A stretch of 13,994 bases of DNA from the NCBI GenBank assembly GCA_017619905.1, contig JAFZRK010000033.1:1-13994 (forward strand), read 5' to 3'. The position numbers and the translations under genes are program-made. The notes beneath the pieces were generated by a model. It searched no databases. It was not told the origin of the DNA and was given only the letters and a program-made list of their open reading frames with translations. Source of the DNA: Bacillota bacterium (GTDB lineage Bacteria; Bacillota; Clostridia; Peptostreptococcales; Anaerovoracaceae). Positions 1-6,946 of this stretch are shown piece by piece (the stretch's first letter is position 1; each line of letters opens with the position of its first letter).

Positions 1-390
1 GCACTGACCGCAGTCGACGGTGAGCGGCGTTACGCCCTGGAATCCCGGCAGGCGCAGGGTATCGCAGGCTGCGTATACGGGCTTGTCCTCGAAGCGCTCG
101 GCTACTGTCTGTACGCCTACGCCGCAGGAGAACACCAGTATGGCGTCCGCCTCTTCGATGCCCTTGCCGAACCACTTGATGCGCTCCTCGAGGTTGTCGG
201 GGTTGCAGATGTAGTCGGTGGTCATGATGCCTGTGAGCATTCCTTTTTCCTTAAGCTCTGCCTGATACTCGTTGGCCGCGGCCTCGGGGAAGCTTACTTC
301 CTTGCAGCCGTAGCAGTTGATGACGAATACCTTTTTACCTTCGAGCAGCGGAGCGAGGGCTTCTTTGTCTTTAAGATTAGTTATAAGCAT
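1..390 (-). CDS. metV: MetV-like protein, methylene-THF reductase partner subunit (partial, C-terminus beyond left edge)
   Basis: The first 130 codons of a gene that runs off the left edge. It starts at ATG 390-388, one base after the stop of the upstream MetV-RnfC gene; a GGGGGATGA-like ribosome site lies inside the end of that gene, so translation is probably coupled. Visible cysteine motifs are NCYGC near residue 30, YICN near 60, FSCGVGVQTVAE near 90 and VDCGQC at the break. They match, position by position, the N-terminal domain of the neighbouring fusion (SCNKC, FLCN, ISCGLGVQTIAE, DACNQC). MetV is the small zinc/iron-sulfur partner of MetF in the methylene-THF reductase of acetogens (family knowledge). 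The metF gene is expected just beyond the window but is not seen. Family call is fairly sure; the enzyme complex is inferred. Confidence 0.8.
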   Translation of the reverse strand, partial: MLITNLKDKEALAPLLEGKKVFVINCYGCKEVSFPEAAANEYQAELKEKGMLTGIMTTDYICNPDNLEERIKWFGKGIEEADAILVFSCGVGVQTVAERFEDKPVYAACDTLRLPGFQGVTPLTVDCGQC

Positions 391-391
391 T

Positions 392-2347
392 TTACTTCAT
401 CCCCCTTACTGCCGATTTTCCTGCTCTTATGCAGTCCAGAAGCTTTATCTTGGAGGAGCAGATGAATTCGCAGCATCCGCACTCCATGCAGTCCATGACG
501 TTCAGATCCTTGTAGGTCTGGCCGTCCGGGTTCTCCGAGTTCTTGTAGAACAGCAGCGGCCTGAGCTCCATCGGGCACACGTCCACGCAGCGTCCGCACT
601 TGATGCATTCCTGCGGTACGGTGTGATCCGTCTCCAGAGCGATTATGCCGTTGGTGCCCTTGTTGACGGGAACTCCGAGCTCCTTGAGGACTACGCCCAT
701 CATCGGTCCGCCCATCTTGACTGTTACGTTGTCGCCGGTGATTCCGCCGCAGTAGTCGATGACTTCCTCGACATCCGTACCGATCTTTACGAGGTAGTTG
801 CCCGGGTGAGCGATCTTCTCGCCGGAGACCGTTACCAGTCTTTCCACGAGCGGCATGCCTGTCTTGATGGCGTCGGCTATGGCCTTGGCGGAACCAACGT
901 TGCTTACCACAACGCCTACGTCCGCCGGAAGTCCGCCGCTGGGCACCTTACGTCCTGTGGCGCGCTTGATGAGCATCTTTTCAGCGCCCTGCGGATACTT
1001 GGTCCTTGCCTGCAGAACTTCTATGTTTTCTACGCCCTCGAGCTTTTCCACAAGGTTAGCTATGGCGTCCGGCTTGTTGTCTTCCACGACTATGATGCCC
1101 TTGGGAGCGTCCACGGCCTTCATTATGGCCTTAAGGCCGAAGATGACATCGTCCGCGTATGCCAGCAGAGCTCTGTGGTCCACGGTGATCAGCGGTTCGC
1201 ACTCGGATCCGTTGATGAGTACGTAGTCTATCGGCTTGCCCGGCATCAGCTTTACGTAGGTGGGGAATGTGGCGCCGCCCATTCCGGCGATGCCCTTCTC
1301 CTTCACGATCTCAACGATCTCTTCCTTGGTGAGCTCTTCAAGCGGCTTGGCCGGCTTTACGGACTCGTCGATAACGTCCTTGAAATCGTTCCTGATGACT
1401 ACGGAGAGGACGGGGCCTCTGCTTCCGGGACGGTCCTCCACGGCGGTAACGGTACCGCTTACGCTGGAGTGGATGTTGCAGCTTATGAAGCCCGCAAGCT
1501 CGCCTATCTTCTGGCCTACCTTAACGTAGTCGCCTACCTTGACGATGGGGTTGGCCGGCTTTCCGAGGTGCTGGGACATCGGGATGACTACCTCCGCGGG
1601 AGCCGGGAACGGAACGGGAGCCATGTGCTCCGTAAGTTCCTTCTTCTCAAGAGGATGGATACCGCCGTAGTAGCCGTCGAGGCGCTTGTCTCTTACGCTG
1701 TTGACGTAGTCGTGCACCACCTGGAAGTTGACCTTGGAATAGTCACGCAGCTGGATGGGCTGCTTTACGAATTCCGGATTGCGGCCCTGCTTCTCCAGAC
1801 GCCTGTAGATCTTCTCCCACGCGCAGTCCTTGGCGGGGTCGATCTCGCACTTGCCGTTCTTGGCGCCGCCGCACTGGCCGTTGATCAGGCTCTTGGTGCA
1901 GTCGGTGATGGGGCAGATACCTCCGGTGATGTTAAGATAGCACTGGTTGCAGGCGTCGCAGGTCTTCTTGGTAAGAGCCATGCCATGGAAGCCGATGTAG
2001 TTGAGGGAGTCGGTAGCCGTAAAGACGTTGAGGCCCTCCAGTTCGGCTATGGTCTGCACGCCCAGACCGCAGGAAATGACGATGATGTTCTCCGTTCCTT
2101 CGGGGATCTTTCCGTCCAGTTTCTGCTTTGTCTGGATGCTGTTGCAGAGGAAGTCCACGGACAGCGTTCCCGTGACATTTTTACCCTGTGCCAGAGCAAG
2201 TTCTTTAACCTCCTTGAGTTCCGGTTCCTCTAAGGTCTGGAATTCCTTAAAGCACTTGTTGCAGGATACGATGAAAAGGTTGTCCTTGCCTTCCAGCAGA
2301 GCGTTGAGCTTTTCCGCATCCTTTAGCACATACTTAGTATAATCCAC
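392..2347 (-). CDS. MetV-RnfC fusion protein (RnfC2-like NADH-oxidising subunit)
   Basis: A 651-residue cytoplasmic iron-sulfur flavoprotein with two parts. Residues about 1-195 resemble MetV: SCNKC (29-32), FLCN (66-69), ISCGLGVQT (91-99) and a cysteine-rich stretch 130-175 with NGQCGGAKNGKCE, as in the methylene-THF reductase C-terminal family. Residues about 225-651 are RnfC: GGIHP (228-232), the NADH/FMN-binding GMGGATFPTYVKL (355-367), NGSECEP (379-385), and two 4Fe-4S clusters with Cys 581/584/587/591 and 620/623/626/630. RnfC-type subunits take electrons from NADH. In Acetobacterium woodii, RnfC2 works with MetV and MetF in methylene-THF reduction (established), so the same role is inferred here. 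No membrane Rnf genes are visible. Start is GTG 2347 with AAAGGAG eight bases upstream. Confidence 0.88.
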   Translation of the reverse strand: MDYTKYVLKDAEKLNALLEGKDNLFIVSCNKCFKEFQTLEEPELKEVKELALAQGKNVTGTLSVDFLCNSIQTKQKLDGKIPEGTENIIVISCGLGVQTIAELEGLNVFTATDSLNYIGFHGMALTKKTCDACNQCYLNITGGICPITDCTKSLINGQCGGAKNGKCEIDPAKDCAWEKIYRRLEKQGRNPEFVKQPIQLRDYSKVNFQVVHDYVNSVRDKRLDGYYGGIHPLEKKELTEHMAPVPFPAPAEVVIPMSQHLGKPANPIVKVGDYVKVGQKIGELAGFISCNIHSSVSGTVTAVEDRPGSRGPVLSVVIRNDFKDVIDESVKPAKPLEELTKEEIVEIVKEKGIAGMGGATFPTYVKLMPGKPIDYVLINGSECEPLITVDHRALLAYADDVIFGLKAIMKAVDAPKGIIVVEDNKPDAIANLVEKLEGVENIEVLQARTKYPQGAEKMLIKRATGRKVPSGGLPADVGVVVSNVGSAKAIADAIKTGMPLVERLVTVSGEKIAHPGNYLVKIGTDVEEVIDYCGGITGDNVTVKMGGPMMGVVLKELGVPVNKGTNGIIALETDHTVPQECIKCGRCVDVCPMELRPLLFYKNSENPDGQTYKDLNVMDCMECGCCEFICSSKIKLLDCIRAGKSAVRGMK

Positions 2348-2364
2348 TATTAAATCTCCTTTCT

Positions 2365-2392
2365 GCGGGGGCCTTCACGCGGGGCCCTCCGC
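2365..2392 (-). promoter_or_regulatory. GC-rich leader hairpin before the MetV-RnfC ribosome site
   Basis: Arms 2365-2373 and 2383-2392 pair as GCGGGGGCC with GGCCCTCCGC (nine G-C pairs and one bulged base) around a 9-nt loop. In the minus-strand transcript the stem ends only about three bases before the AAAGGAG site. There is no T-run, so it is not a terminator. It could set mRNA stability or ribosome access. Confidence 0.45.
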
Positions 2393-2412
2393 CAGATGTT
2401 TATAACCAATTT

Positions 2413-2441
2413 ATTTTAACAAATATCGGCGCTCTTCTCCA
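2413..2441 (-). promoter_or_regulatory. Candidate sigma-A promoter of the metV-rnfC operon
   Basis: On the minus strand TGGAGA (-35, 2436-2441; 4/6 match), a 17-base spacer and TAAAAT (-10, 2413-2418; 5/6 match) precede the GTG start by about 65 bases. The predicted start is near 2406. The spacing is ideal but the -35 is imperfect; another -10-like TATAAA sits at 2399-2404 without a good -35. Confidence 0.4.
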
Positions 2442-2448
2442 TACAAAA

Positions 2449-2482
2449 ATGTGACAAGTTTTAACAATTTTACTTGTCACAT
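2449..2482 (-). promoter_or_regulatory. 11-bp inverted repeat upstream of the metV-rnfC promoter
   Basis: Arms ATGTGACAAGT (2449-2459) and ACTTGTCACAT (2472-2482) are perfect, with a 12-base AT-rich spacer. On the minus strand the stem runs into TTTTTG, so it may be a second terminator for the upstream operon. Its centre lies about 60 bases before the predicted start of the metV-rnfC transcript, so an activator site is an alternative. Confidence 0.45.
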
Positions 2483-2501
2483 CGCATAAACGCATCCGGA
2501 A

Positions 2502-2543
2502 TAAAGGACCGGATCATCCGTTTTCAGATGAACCGGTCCTTTA
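2502..2543 (-). terminator. Long hairpin ending the HAD/iPGM operon
   Basis: Arms 2502-2518 and 2527-2543 (TAAAGGACCGG...) pair over 17 bases with one mismatch around an 8-base loop, about 36 bases past the Nudix gene stop. The minus strand continues with TTTATT, a weak U-tract. The stem strength and position support transcription termination. Confidence 0.65.
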
Positions 2544-2579
2544 AGCGTATATTATTAATTGAAGGAGGTCCGATAGATA

Positions 2580-2996
2580 CTAAATTTGCATGTTTCCCGT
2601 AATGTACTCGTAAGCATCCCTGAGAGCCGTTCTGTGAGGCGGATGGTCCAGGGCGTCGTATGCGTCTTCGAACGTCATCCACTCCAGACTCTTAATTTCC
2701 TTTTCCTGTGGTACAAGGTCTTCAGACAGCGGTACTGCTGCAAAGAACACCACTTCCTTATCTTCGCCCTTTTTCGTTAAGTAGTGGACAGTTTTCCTGA
2801 ATCCGCTGTCTATCTTTACATCCAGATTGGTCTCTTCTTTTATCTCCCTGGCTGCAGTCTCAAGTTCGGTCTCGCTGCCCTCCACATGGCCCTTGGGTAT
2901 AGAAGTATGACCGGATCTGGTGTGCTCGATAAGAAACAGCAGACGTCCGTCTTCCACCTTATAGATTACTGCCCCACAGGATTTTTCCAGTCTCAT
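2580..2996 (-). CDS. Nudix hydrolase, dinucleoside polyphosphate (Ap4A)-hydrolase-like
   Basis: A 138-residue cytoplasmic enzyme of the Nudix family, which cleaves nucleoside diphosphates linked to another moiety. The Nudix box runs from G36 to L58: G36-x5-E42-x7-R50-E51-I-K-E54-E55-T-N-L. All metal-binding Glu are present, but the usual Gly before the last hydrophobic residue is Asn57. The short length, the CGAVIY start and the IPKGH sequence before the box look like bacterial asymmetric Ap4A hydrolases; substrate is inferred. The ATG at 2996 is preferred because GGGAAGG lies eight bases before it. A TTG at 3029, which would overlap the upstream kinase stop, has no ribosome site. It is the last gene of the operon, 29 bases after the kinase gene. 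Confidence 0.87.
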   Translation of the reverse strand: MRLEKSCGAVIYKVEDGRLLFLIEHTRSGHTSIPKGHVEGSETELETAAREIKEETNLDVKIDSGFRKTVHYLTKKGEDKEVVFFAAVPLSEDLVPQEKEIKSLEWMTFEDAYDALDHPPHRTALRDAYEYITGNMQI

Positions 2997-3025
2997 GGTC
3001 TGTGCCTTCCCAACGATACGATCGA

Positions 3026-3904
3026 TCAATAGAACACGCGGATGTAAGCTTCAACGTCCTCTCTGCTGCCCCTGAACACGCCCGGCGTCTCCATCTTAAG
3101 GGATACGCAGGCCGTGGCGTAGAGGAGCGACTCTTCCACGCTCCTGCCCTGCACCCGCATTCCCAGGTACGCTCCGGCGGTGGTGTCGCCGCGTCCGGTC
3201 CTGCCGGAAAGGTTCCTTGCCTTCACCGGGCAGGTATATGTCTTTTCCCCGTCGAACACCAGCATCTCCGTATTGTGAGACACCATCACTTCCTTTGCGC
3301 CCCAGGCATACAGCTGCCTTGCCGCAGCTTCGCGGTCCGAAAGCCCCGTAAGGATCTCGGCTTCGGCAGCGTCGGTCTTTAGAAAGGCCAGATAAGGAAG
3401 ATACTTCAGCTTATCCGGCCAATCACGGAAGACCAGCCTGCCGTTTTCGTTGCAGCGCAGGAATCCCTGCGCGTCAGCGGCTACCTTGCCCTTTCCGGCA
3501 AGGAACTCTATAAGCTCTCCGGGAAAATCTCCGTAGAGAAGCCCTGCGAGATGGCATAACTTAAAGTCTATTCCGGGCACTTCATCCGGCAGAACAGGGC
3601 CCGACTGCGCGGCGCAGGATGAATTTCTGCGTTCCCTGTCCGCGGTAAAGTACTCGTTCCTCATGAGCGTGGTCTTTTCCGAAGGTATAAGGGCCTTGCT
3701 CCCTGCAGGCAGGTCTATAAGGTCCATTATGTCGGCATCTTCGGGTGCTATCTTTACTGCGGAGAACACCCTGGCTCCGGTGGCCTTCGCGGCCGGAGTG
3801 CAGTACGTTACCGCTCCGCCCGCGTTTCTGTCCTCAGCGCCTGTGTAGTCTATGTTCACGTCCCTGGTAGCGGGACCGATTATCAGAAGATCGTATTTTT
3901 TCAT
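3026..3904 (-). CDS. PfkB-family (ribokinase-like) carbohydrate or nucleoside kinase
   Basis: A 292-residue kinase of the ribokinase/PfkB fold, which phosphorylates sugars, sugar phosphates or nucleosides with ATP. Visible are the N-terminal strand with GPATRDVN (10-17), the substrate-site NAGGAVTY (27-34), the motif KTDAAEAEILTG (176-187), and the C-terminal signature GRTGRGDTTAGAY (234-246). Asp240 is the expected catalytic base and GRGD replaces the more common GAGD anion hole. No sub-family signature tells the sugar. The start is six bases after the MgtC gene stop, with no strong ribosome site, so translation is probably coupled. Operon context with HAD phosphatases and a Nudix enzyme suggests phosphorylated-metabolite turnover (inference). 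Confidence 0.85.
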   Translation of the reverse strand: MKKYDLLIIGPATRDVNIDYTGAEDRNAGGAVTYCTPAAKATGARVFSAVKIAPEDADIMDLIDLPAGSKALIPSEKTTLMRNEYFTADRERRNSSCAAQSGPVLPDEVPGIDFKLCHLAGLLYGDFPGELIEFLAGKGKVAADAQGFLRCNENGRLVFRDWPDKLKYLPYLAFLKTDAAEAEILTGLSDREAAARQLYAWGAKEVMVSHNTEMLVFDGEKTYTCPVKARNLSGRTGRGDTTAGAYLGMRVQGRSVEESLLYATACVSLKMETPGVFRGSREDVEAYIRVFY

Positions 3905-3910
3905 GTCGTT

Positions 3911-4627
3911 TCAGTCTCTGAGCTTGAATGAGCGTATCTCGGGATATTCCGCAATGCATTTATTGATCTCGTCCTGAAGGGCCTTGGAATGCATCTTTAC
4001 ATCCAGCGTATATTTGAGTTTGCCGTCGCATCGTTCGACGTCGGAATCCTCCATGACCATGTCCCACTTCTTAAGCAGCACGGAGAGCCTGTCTACAGCT
4101 GAAGGATCGTCGTCCAGAACTATCTCCAGTCTGGCGCCGCTGTACTTGTCGTTGCCTATGGGGAAACGGTGCATTATGAACTGCAGAAGCACTATGAACA
4201 ACGTGGCGAACACCGCAAGGAAATACATCCCTGCGCCGGTAGCCATGCCTATGCCGGCAACGCACCATACACCTGCAGCCGTAGTAAGGCCTTTAAGCGA
4301 ATGCTGCTGATGATCCCTGTAGATTATACCGGCGCCCAGAAAGCTGACACCGGTAACGATGCCCGCCGCTATACGCGCGGGGTCCGTGTTCCAGGTATGC
4401 GGTCCCTGCTGGTTTATAAGGTCCAGGAACCCGTATTTGGAGATCATCATAAGCAAGGCGGACGCGCACGCCACCATGCTGTGAGTACGCACTCCGGCGT
4501 CCTTAAACCTCTTTGAACGCTCTATTCCGACTATGCCGCCAAGCACCGCGGCCGCTATCAGGCGTATCAGCATCTCCAGGATCTGGCCTCCGCTGAATCC
4601 CGCTATGAACTTGTCTATGAAAGCCAT
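3911..4627 (-). CDS. MgtC/SapB family membrane protein
   Basis: A 238-residue inner-membrane protein. Family signatures are present in order: GGIVGIERSKR (30-40), GVRTHSMVACASALLMM (45-61), DPARIAAGIVTGVSFLGAGIIY (82-103) and GLTTAAGVWCVAGIGMATGAG (113-133). About four or five hydrophobic segments lie within residues 15-152. A soluble C-terminal part, about 163-238, resembles the ACT-like domain found in longer MgtC proteins. MgtC proteins are linked to growth at low Mg2+, and in Salmonella MgtC binds the F1F0 ATP synthase (established); the role here is unknown. An AGAGGTG ribosome site lies five bases before the ATG, and the gene begins 15 bases after the phosphoglycerate mutase stop. Confidence 0.9.
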   Translation of the reverse strand: MAFIDKFIAGFSGGQILEMLIRLIAAAVLGGIVGIERSKRFKDAGVRTHSMVACASALLMMISKYGFLDLINQQGPHTWNTDPARIAAGIVTGVSFLGAGIIYRDHQQHSLKGLTTAAGVWCVAGIGMATGAGMYFLAVFATLFIVLLQFIMHRFPIGNDKYSGARLEIVLDDDPSAVDRLSVLLKKWDMVMEDSDVERCDGKLKYTLDVKMHSKALQDEINKCIAEYPEIRSFKLRD

Positions 4628-4642
4628 TTCACACCTCTGTAA

Positions 4643-6205
4643 CTATTTTCTGTATCTTGCGCCCTTGCCCAGGACCATCTCCTCGTAGGCCTTCTGTATC
4701 CTTGCGTAGTTGCCGTCGCGGTCGAGGGCTATTCCGCGTCCTATTCCGTCTACCACCACGCCTCTGCCTATGGCGTCCAGCTTTTCGTCCAGCGATCTGA
4801 GCAGCGCAGGAGCGCTTCCGGGCTCGGTGCTTCTGCCGTCGAATATGATGTGCAGATAGACGTGCTCAACGCCTTCAGCCATCTCCGCAAGCATAAGCGG
4901 ATAATCTATGCAGCCGTGACTGGACTTTTCCGTAAGAAGCGCTATGAGATGCAGCGCGCTTCCGTCTTTCTTCGCACCGTCTATTGCATGCATGAAGACA
5001 GGGTTGGTCTTAAAGGATCCGTCGTTTATGGCGTTGTCCATACGGACGTCGTCCTGGGCAACTATGCGTCCCGCACCTATGTTGTTGTGTCCTGCTTCGG
5101 AATTGCCCGCCTTGCCGGCCTTAAGACCAACGTCCTCTCCGGAAGCTCTCAGCTTGCTGTTAGGATACTTTGCAAGCATGGCGTCCCAGCCCGGAGTGTC
5201 CGCAAGGAAGATCGCGTCGCCTTCGTCTCCGGTGCCAAATCCCCAGCCGTCGAGTATTATCAGCATCATCTTTTCGTTGGTGATGCCTTCGGTCTCTATC
5301 AGGCTGCTGCCGCTCATCTCCGCGGCTTTGTCTATGCCAAGTACGCTCAGAACTGTCGGAGCGATATCCCCGAGCCTTCCGTCGCGCAGCTTAATGTCTC
5401 TTCCCTTGGGGTCCAGGACCACGAACGGCACCGGGTTGGTGGTATGTGCTCCGTGGGGTTTGCCTTCCTTGGTGTAGAGGGTCTCTATGTTGCCGTGGTC
5501 TGCAGTCACTGCCACCAGATATCCTTTATCCTTGGCGTAGTGAGCTACCTCATCCACGTACTTACTAATGACCGATGCCGCCTTAAGCTTTGCTTCGGTG
5601 TTCTGCGTGTGGCCTATTACGTCGCCGTTGGCGAAGTTTGTTACTATGAAGCCGTATCCCTCGTCCGCAGCTTCTTTTACTTTTTCCGCAACGGTCGGAA
5701 GGCTCAGTTCCGGCTTCTGATCGAACGGAATGCCCTTGGGCGAAGGAATGCAAAGATCCGTCTCTCCGGGGAACGGCTGGTTGTATCCGCCGTTGAAGAA
5801 AAACGTCACGTGGGCGAACTTCTCGGACTCGGAGCAGTGGAACTGCTTAAGACCGGCTTCGGATATCACCTGAGCAAGAGGCTTCTGAACCCTCTCCGGA
5901 GCGAATGCTATCGGCAGGTTCTTGAGCTTTTCGTGATACATGGTCATTATCACGAACTCAAGGTCCTTCATGTACTCTCTTGGGAAGTGCTTAAACTCCG
6001 GATCTGTAAAGGCCTCGGTGAGCTCTATCTCGCGCTCTCCGCGCCTGCAGCAGAAGACTACCTTGTCTCCGTCCTTTATCCTTCCGACAGGCTGTCCTGC
6101 CTCATCTTCAAGGACCATGGGCTCCAGGGAATAATCCGTCTGGCCTTCCTTGTATGCCCTTTCCACGGCTTTAGCCAGCGCGTCTCCTCCATGAAACTTA
6201 CTCAT
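4643..6205 (-). CDS. gpmI: Circularly permuted cofactor-independent phosphoglycerate mutase
   Basis: A 520-residue alkaline-phosphatase-superfamily protein with all parts of GpmI but in swapped order. Residues 1-302 match the normal C-terminal part: DGDKVVF with Arg55/Arg58 (45-58), EKFAHVTFFFNGG (128-140, Lys129), FANGDVIGHT (191-200, Asp195/His199), TADHGN (234-239, Asp236/His237) and HGAHTTNPVP (251-260, His254). Residues 313-520 match the normal N-terminal part: LIILDGWG (315-322, Asp319), GNSEAGHNNIGAGRIV (367-382, nucleophile Ser369), His430, FDGRST (455-460) and GRGIALDRD (489-497). A linker at about 303-312 joins the old termini. GpmI interconverts 3- and 2-phosphoglycerate using two Mn ions. 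All metal ligands and the Ser are kept; DGRDT has become DGRST. Strong AAGGAGG precedes ATG 6205. One uninterrupted frame. Glycolytic activity is inferred. Confidence 0.88.
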   Translation of the reverse strand: MSKFHGGDALAKAVERAYKEGQTDYSLEPMVLEDEAGQPVGRIKDGDKVVFCCRRGEREIELTEAFTDPEFKHFPREYMKDLEFVIMTMYHEKLKNLPIAFAPERVQKPLAQVISEAGLKQFHCSESEKFAHVTFFFNGGYNQPFPGETDLCIPSPKGIPFDQKPELSLPTVAEKVKEAADEGYGFIVTNFANGDVIGHTQNTEAKLKAASVISKYVDEVAHYAKDKGYLVAVTADHGNIETLYTKEGKPHGAHTTNPVPFVVLDPKGRDIKLRDGRLGDIAPTVLSVLGIDKAAEMSGSSLIETEGITNEKMMLIILDGWGFGTGDEGDAIFLADTPGWDAMLAKYPNSKLRASGEDVGLKAGKAGNSEAGHNNIGAGRIVAQDDVRMDNAINDGSFKTNPVFMHAIDGAKKDGSALHLIALLTEKSSHGCIDYPLMLAEMAEGVEHVYLHIIFDGRSTEPGSAPALLRSLDEKLDAIGRGVVVDGIGRGIALDRDGNYARIQKAYEEMVLGKGARYRK

Positions 6206-6217
6206 TTTTATGCCTCC

Positions 6218-6946
6218 TTACTTAAGCGGCGGGAATATGTCCAGCAGCTTGGCGAAATGATCTATGAACAGGTCCGGTTTGTTTTCCTCGGTGACTTCCT
6301 GGGGCTTCTTGCCGGGGTACTGCACTCCTATGGTCATGCCCAGACCTGCGGCTTTAGCGCCTATTATGTCTCTGTTGAGGTTGTCGCCCACGTAGCATGT
6401 GCGGGCAGGATCGGAGCCGGTCTCTTCCAGAGCGTAATAATATATTGCGGGGTGAGGCTTTCTGATAAGGCACACGGACGACTGCTGGACGCTCTTGAAA
6501 TACGGCCTCAGTTGATCCTTGTCAAGCCACTCGTCTACTTCTTCCGTTCCCACAAGATCGCTTACGATAGCCAGCGTGTAGCCCCTTTTATAAAGTTCCT
6601 TTACTGTCTCTATTCCTCCGTCGGTGACGACGCGCTCGCCCTTGGTCTTTCTGTAGGCGTAGGTCATCTCCGCAGCGTGCTCAAGGACGCGTTCCTTCGG
6701 GAAGTCATAGGCCAGCCATCTGGTCCACAGAACGTCCACAGGCGCCTCGCAGTAGAAATGCAAAGCCCACTCGCGGTACTTGTCGTAGCGGGGCTCTATT
6801 ACGTTGTGATAGAACTCCTCCGGATCACCTTCCACGCCCAGGCAGTTTGCTATTACAGCCATGGCTTCTCTCTGGTAGGCCTCGTCTTTTCTTATTACCC
6901 TGAACGTATCTCCCAGGTCTATGAACAGTGTGTCTATGTTCTTCAT
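6218..6946 (-). CDS. HAD-like hydrolase paralogue 1
   Basis: A 242-residue cytoplasmic protein of the haloacid dehalogenase superfamily with a helical C1-type cap (about 20-100). Motif I is IDLGDT: nucleophile Asp10, but Gly12 stands where phosphatases have the second Asp. Motif II is IVSD (Ser129), motif III RKPHP (Lys163), motif IV YVGDNLNRD (Asp188, Asp193). The cap carries the group's YREW...LW pattern. Substrate unknown. The start overlaps the stop of paralogue 2 by ATGA, and its own stop lies against the ribosome site of the phosphoglycerate mutase gene, so all are one operon. Closest in sequence to paralogue 2, probably a tandem duplication. Confidence 0.85.
   Translation of the reverse strand: MKNIDTLFIDLGDTFRVIRKDEAYQREAMAVIANCLGVEGDPEEFYHNVIEPRYDKYREWALHFYCEAPVDVLWTRWLAYDFPKERVLEHAAEMTYAYRKTKGERVVTDGGIETVKELYKRGYTLAIVSDLVGTEEVDEWLDKDQLRPYFKSVQQSSVCLIRKPHPAIYYYALEETGSDPARTCYVGDNLNRDIIGAKAAGLGMTIGVQYPGKKPQEVTEENKPDLFIDHFAKLLDIFPPLK

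Noticed and set aside
317..2233. Long plus-strand frame of 638 codons opposite the MetV-RnfC gene
   Set aside because: It is the antisense shadow of a gene with clear family motifs; it shows no domain of its own and has no ribosome site.
2348..2482. Riboswitch (for example tetrahydrofolate type) in the metV-rnfC leader
   Set aside because: Only one simple hairpin is visible; I could not find the conserved paired elements of known classes.
2562..2780. AAGGAGGT on the plus strand near 2564 followed by a 64-codon frame
   Set aside because: The first ATG is about 15-20 bases too far for that site, and the frame is antisense to the Nudix gene.
4643..6205. Frameshift or two merged genes as explanation for the swapped mutase order
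   Set aside because: The frame is uninterrupted, the total length equals one GpmI, no segment is repeated, and the internal ATG before LIILDGWG lacks a ribosome site. A single permuted protein fits better.
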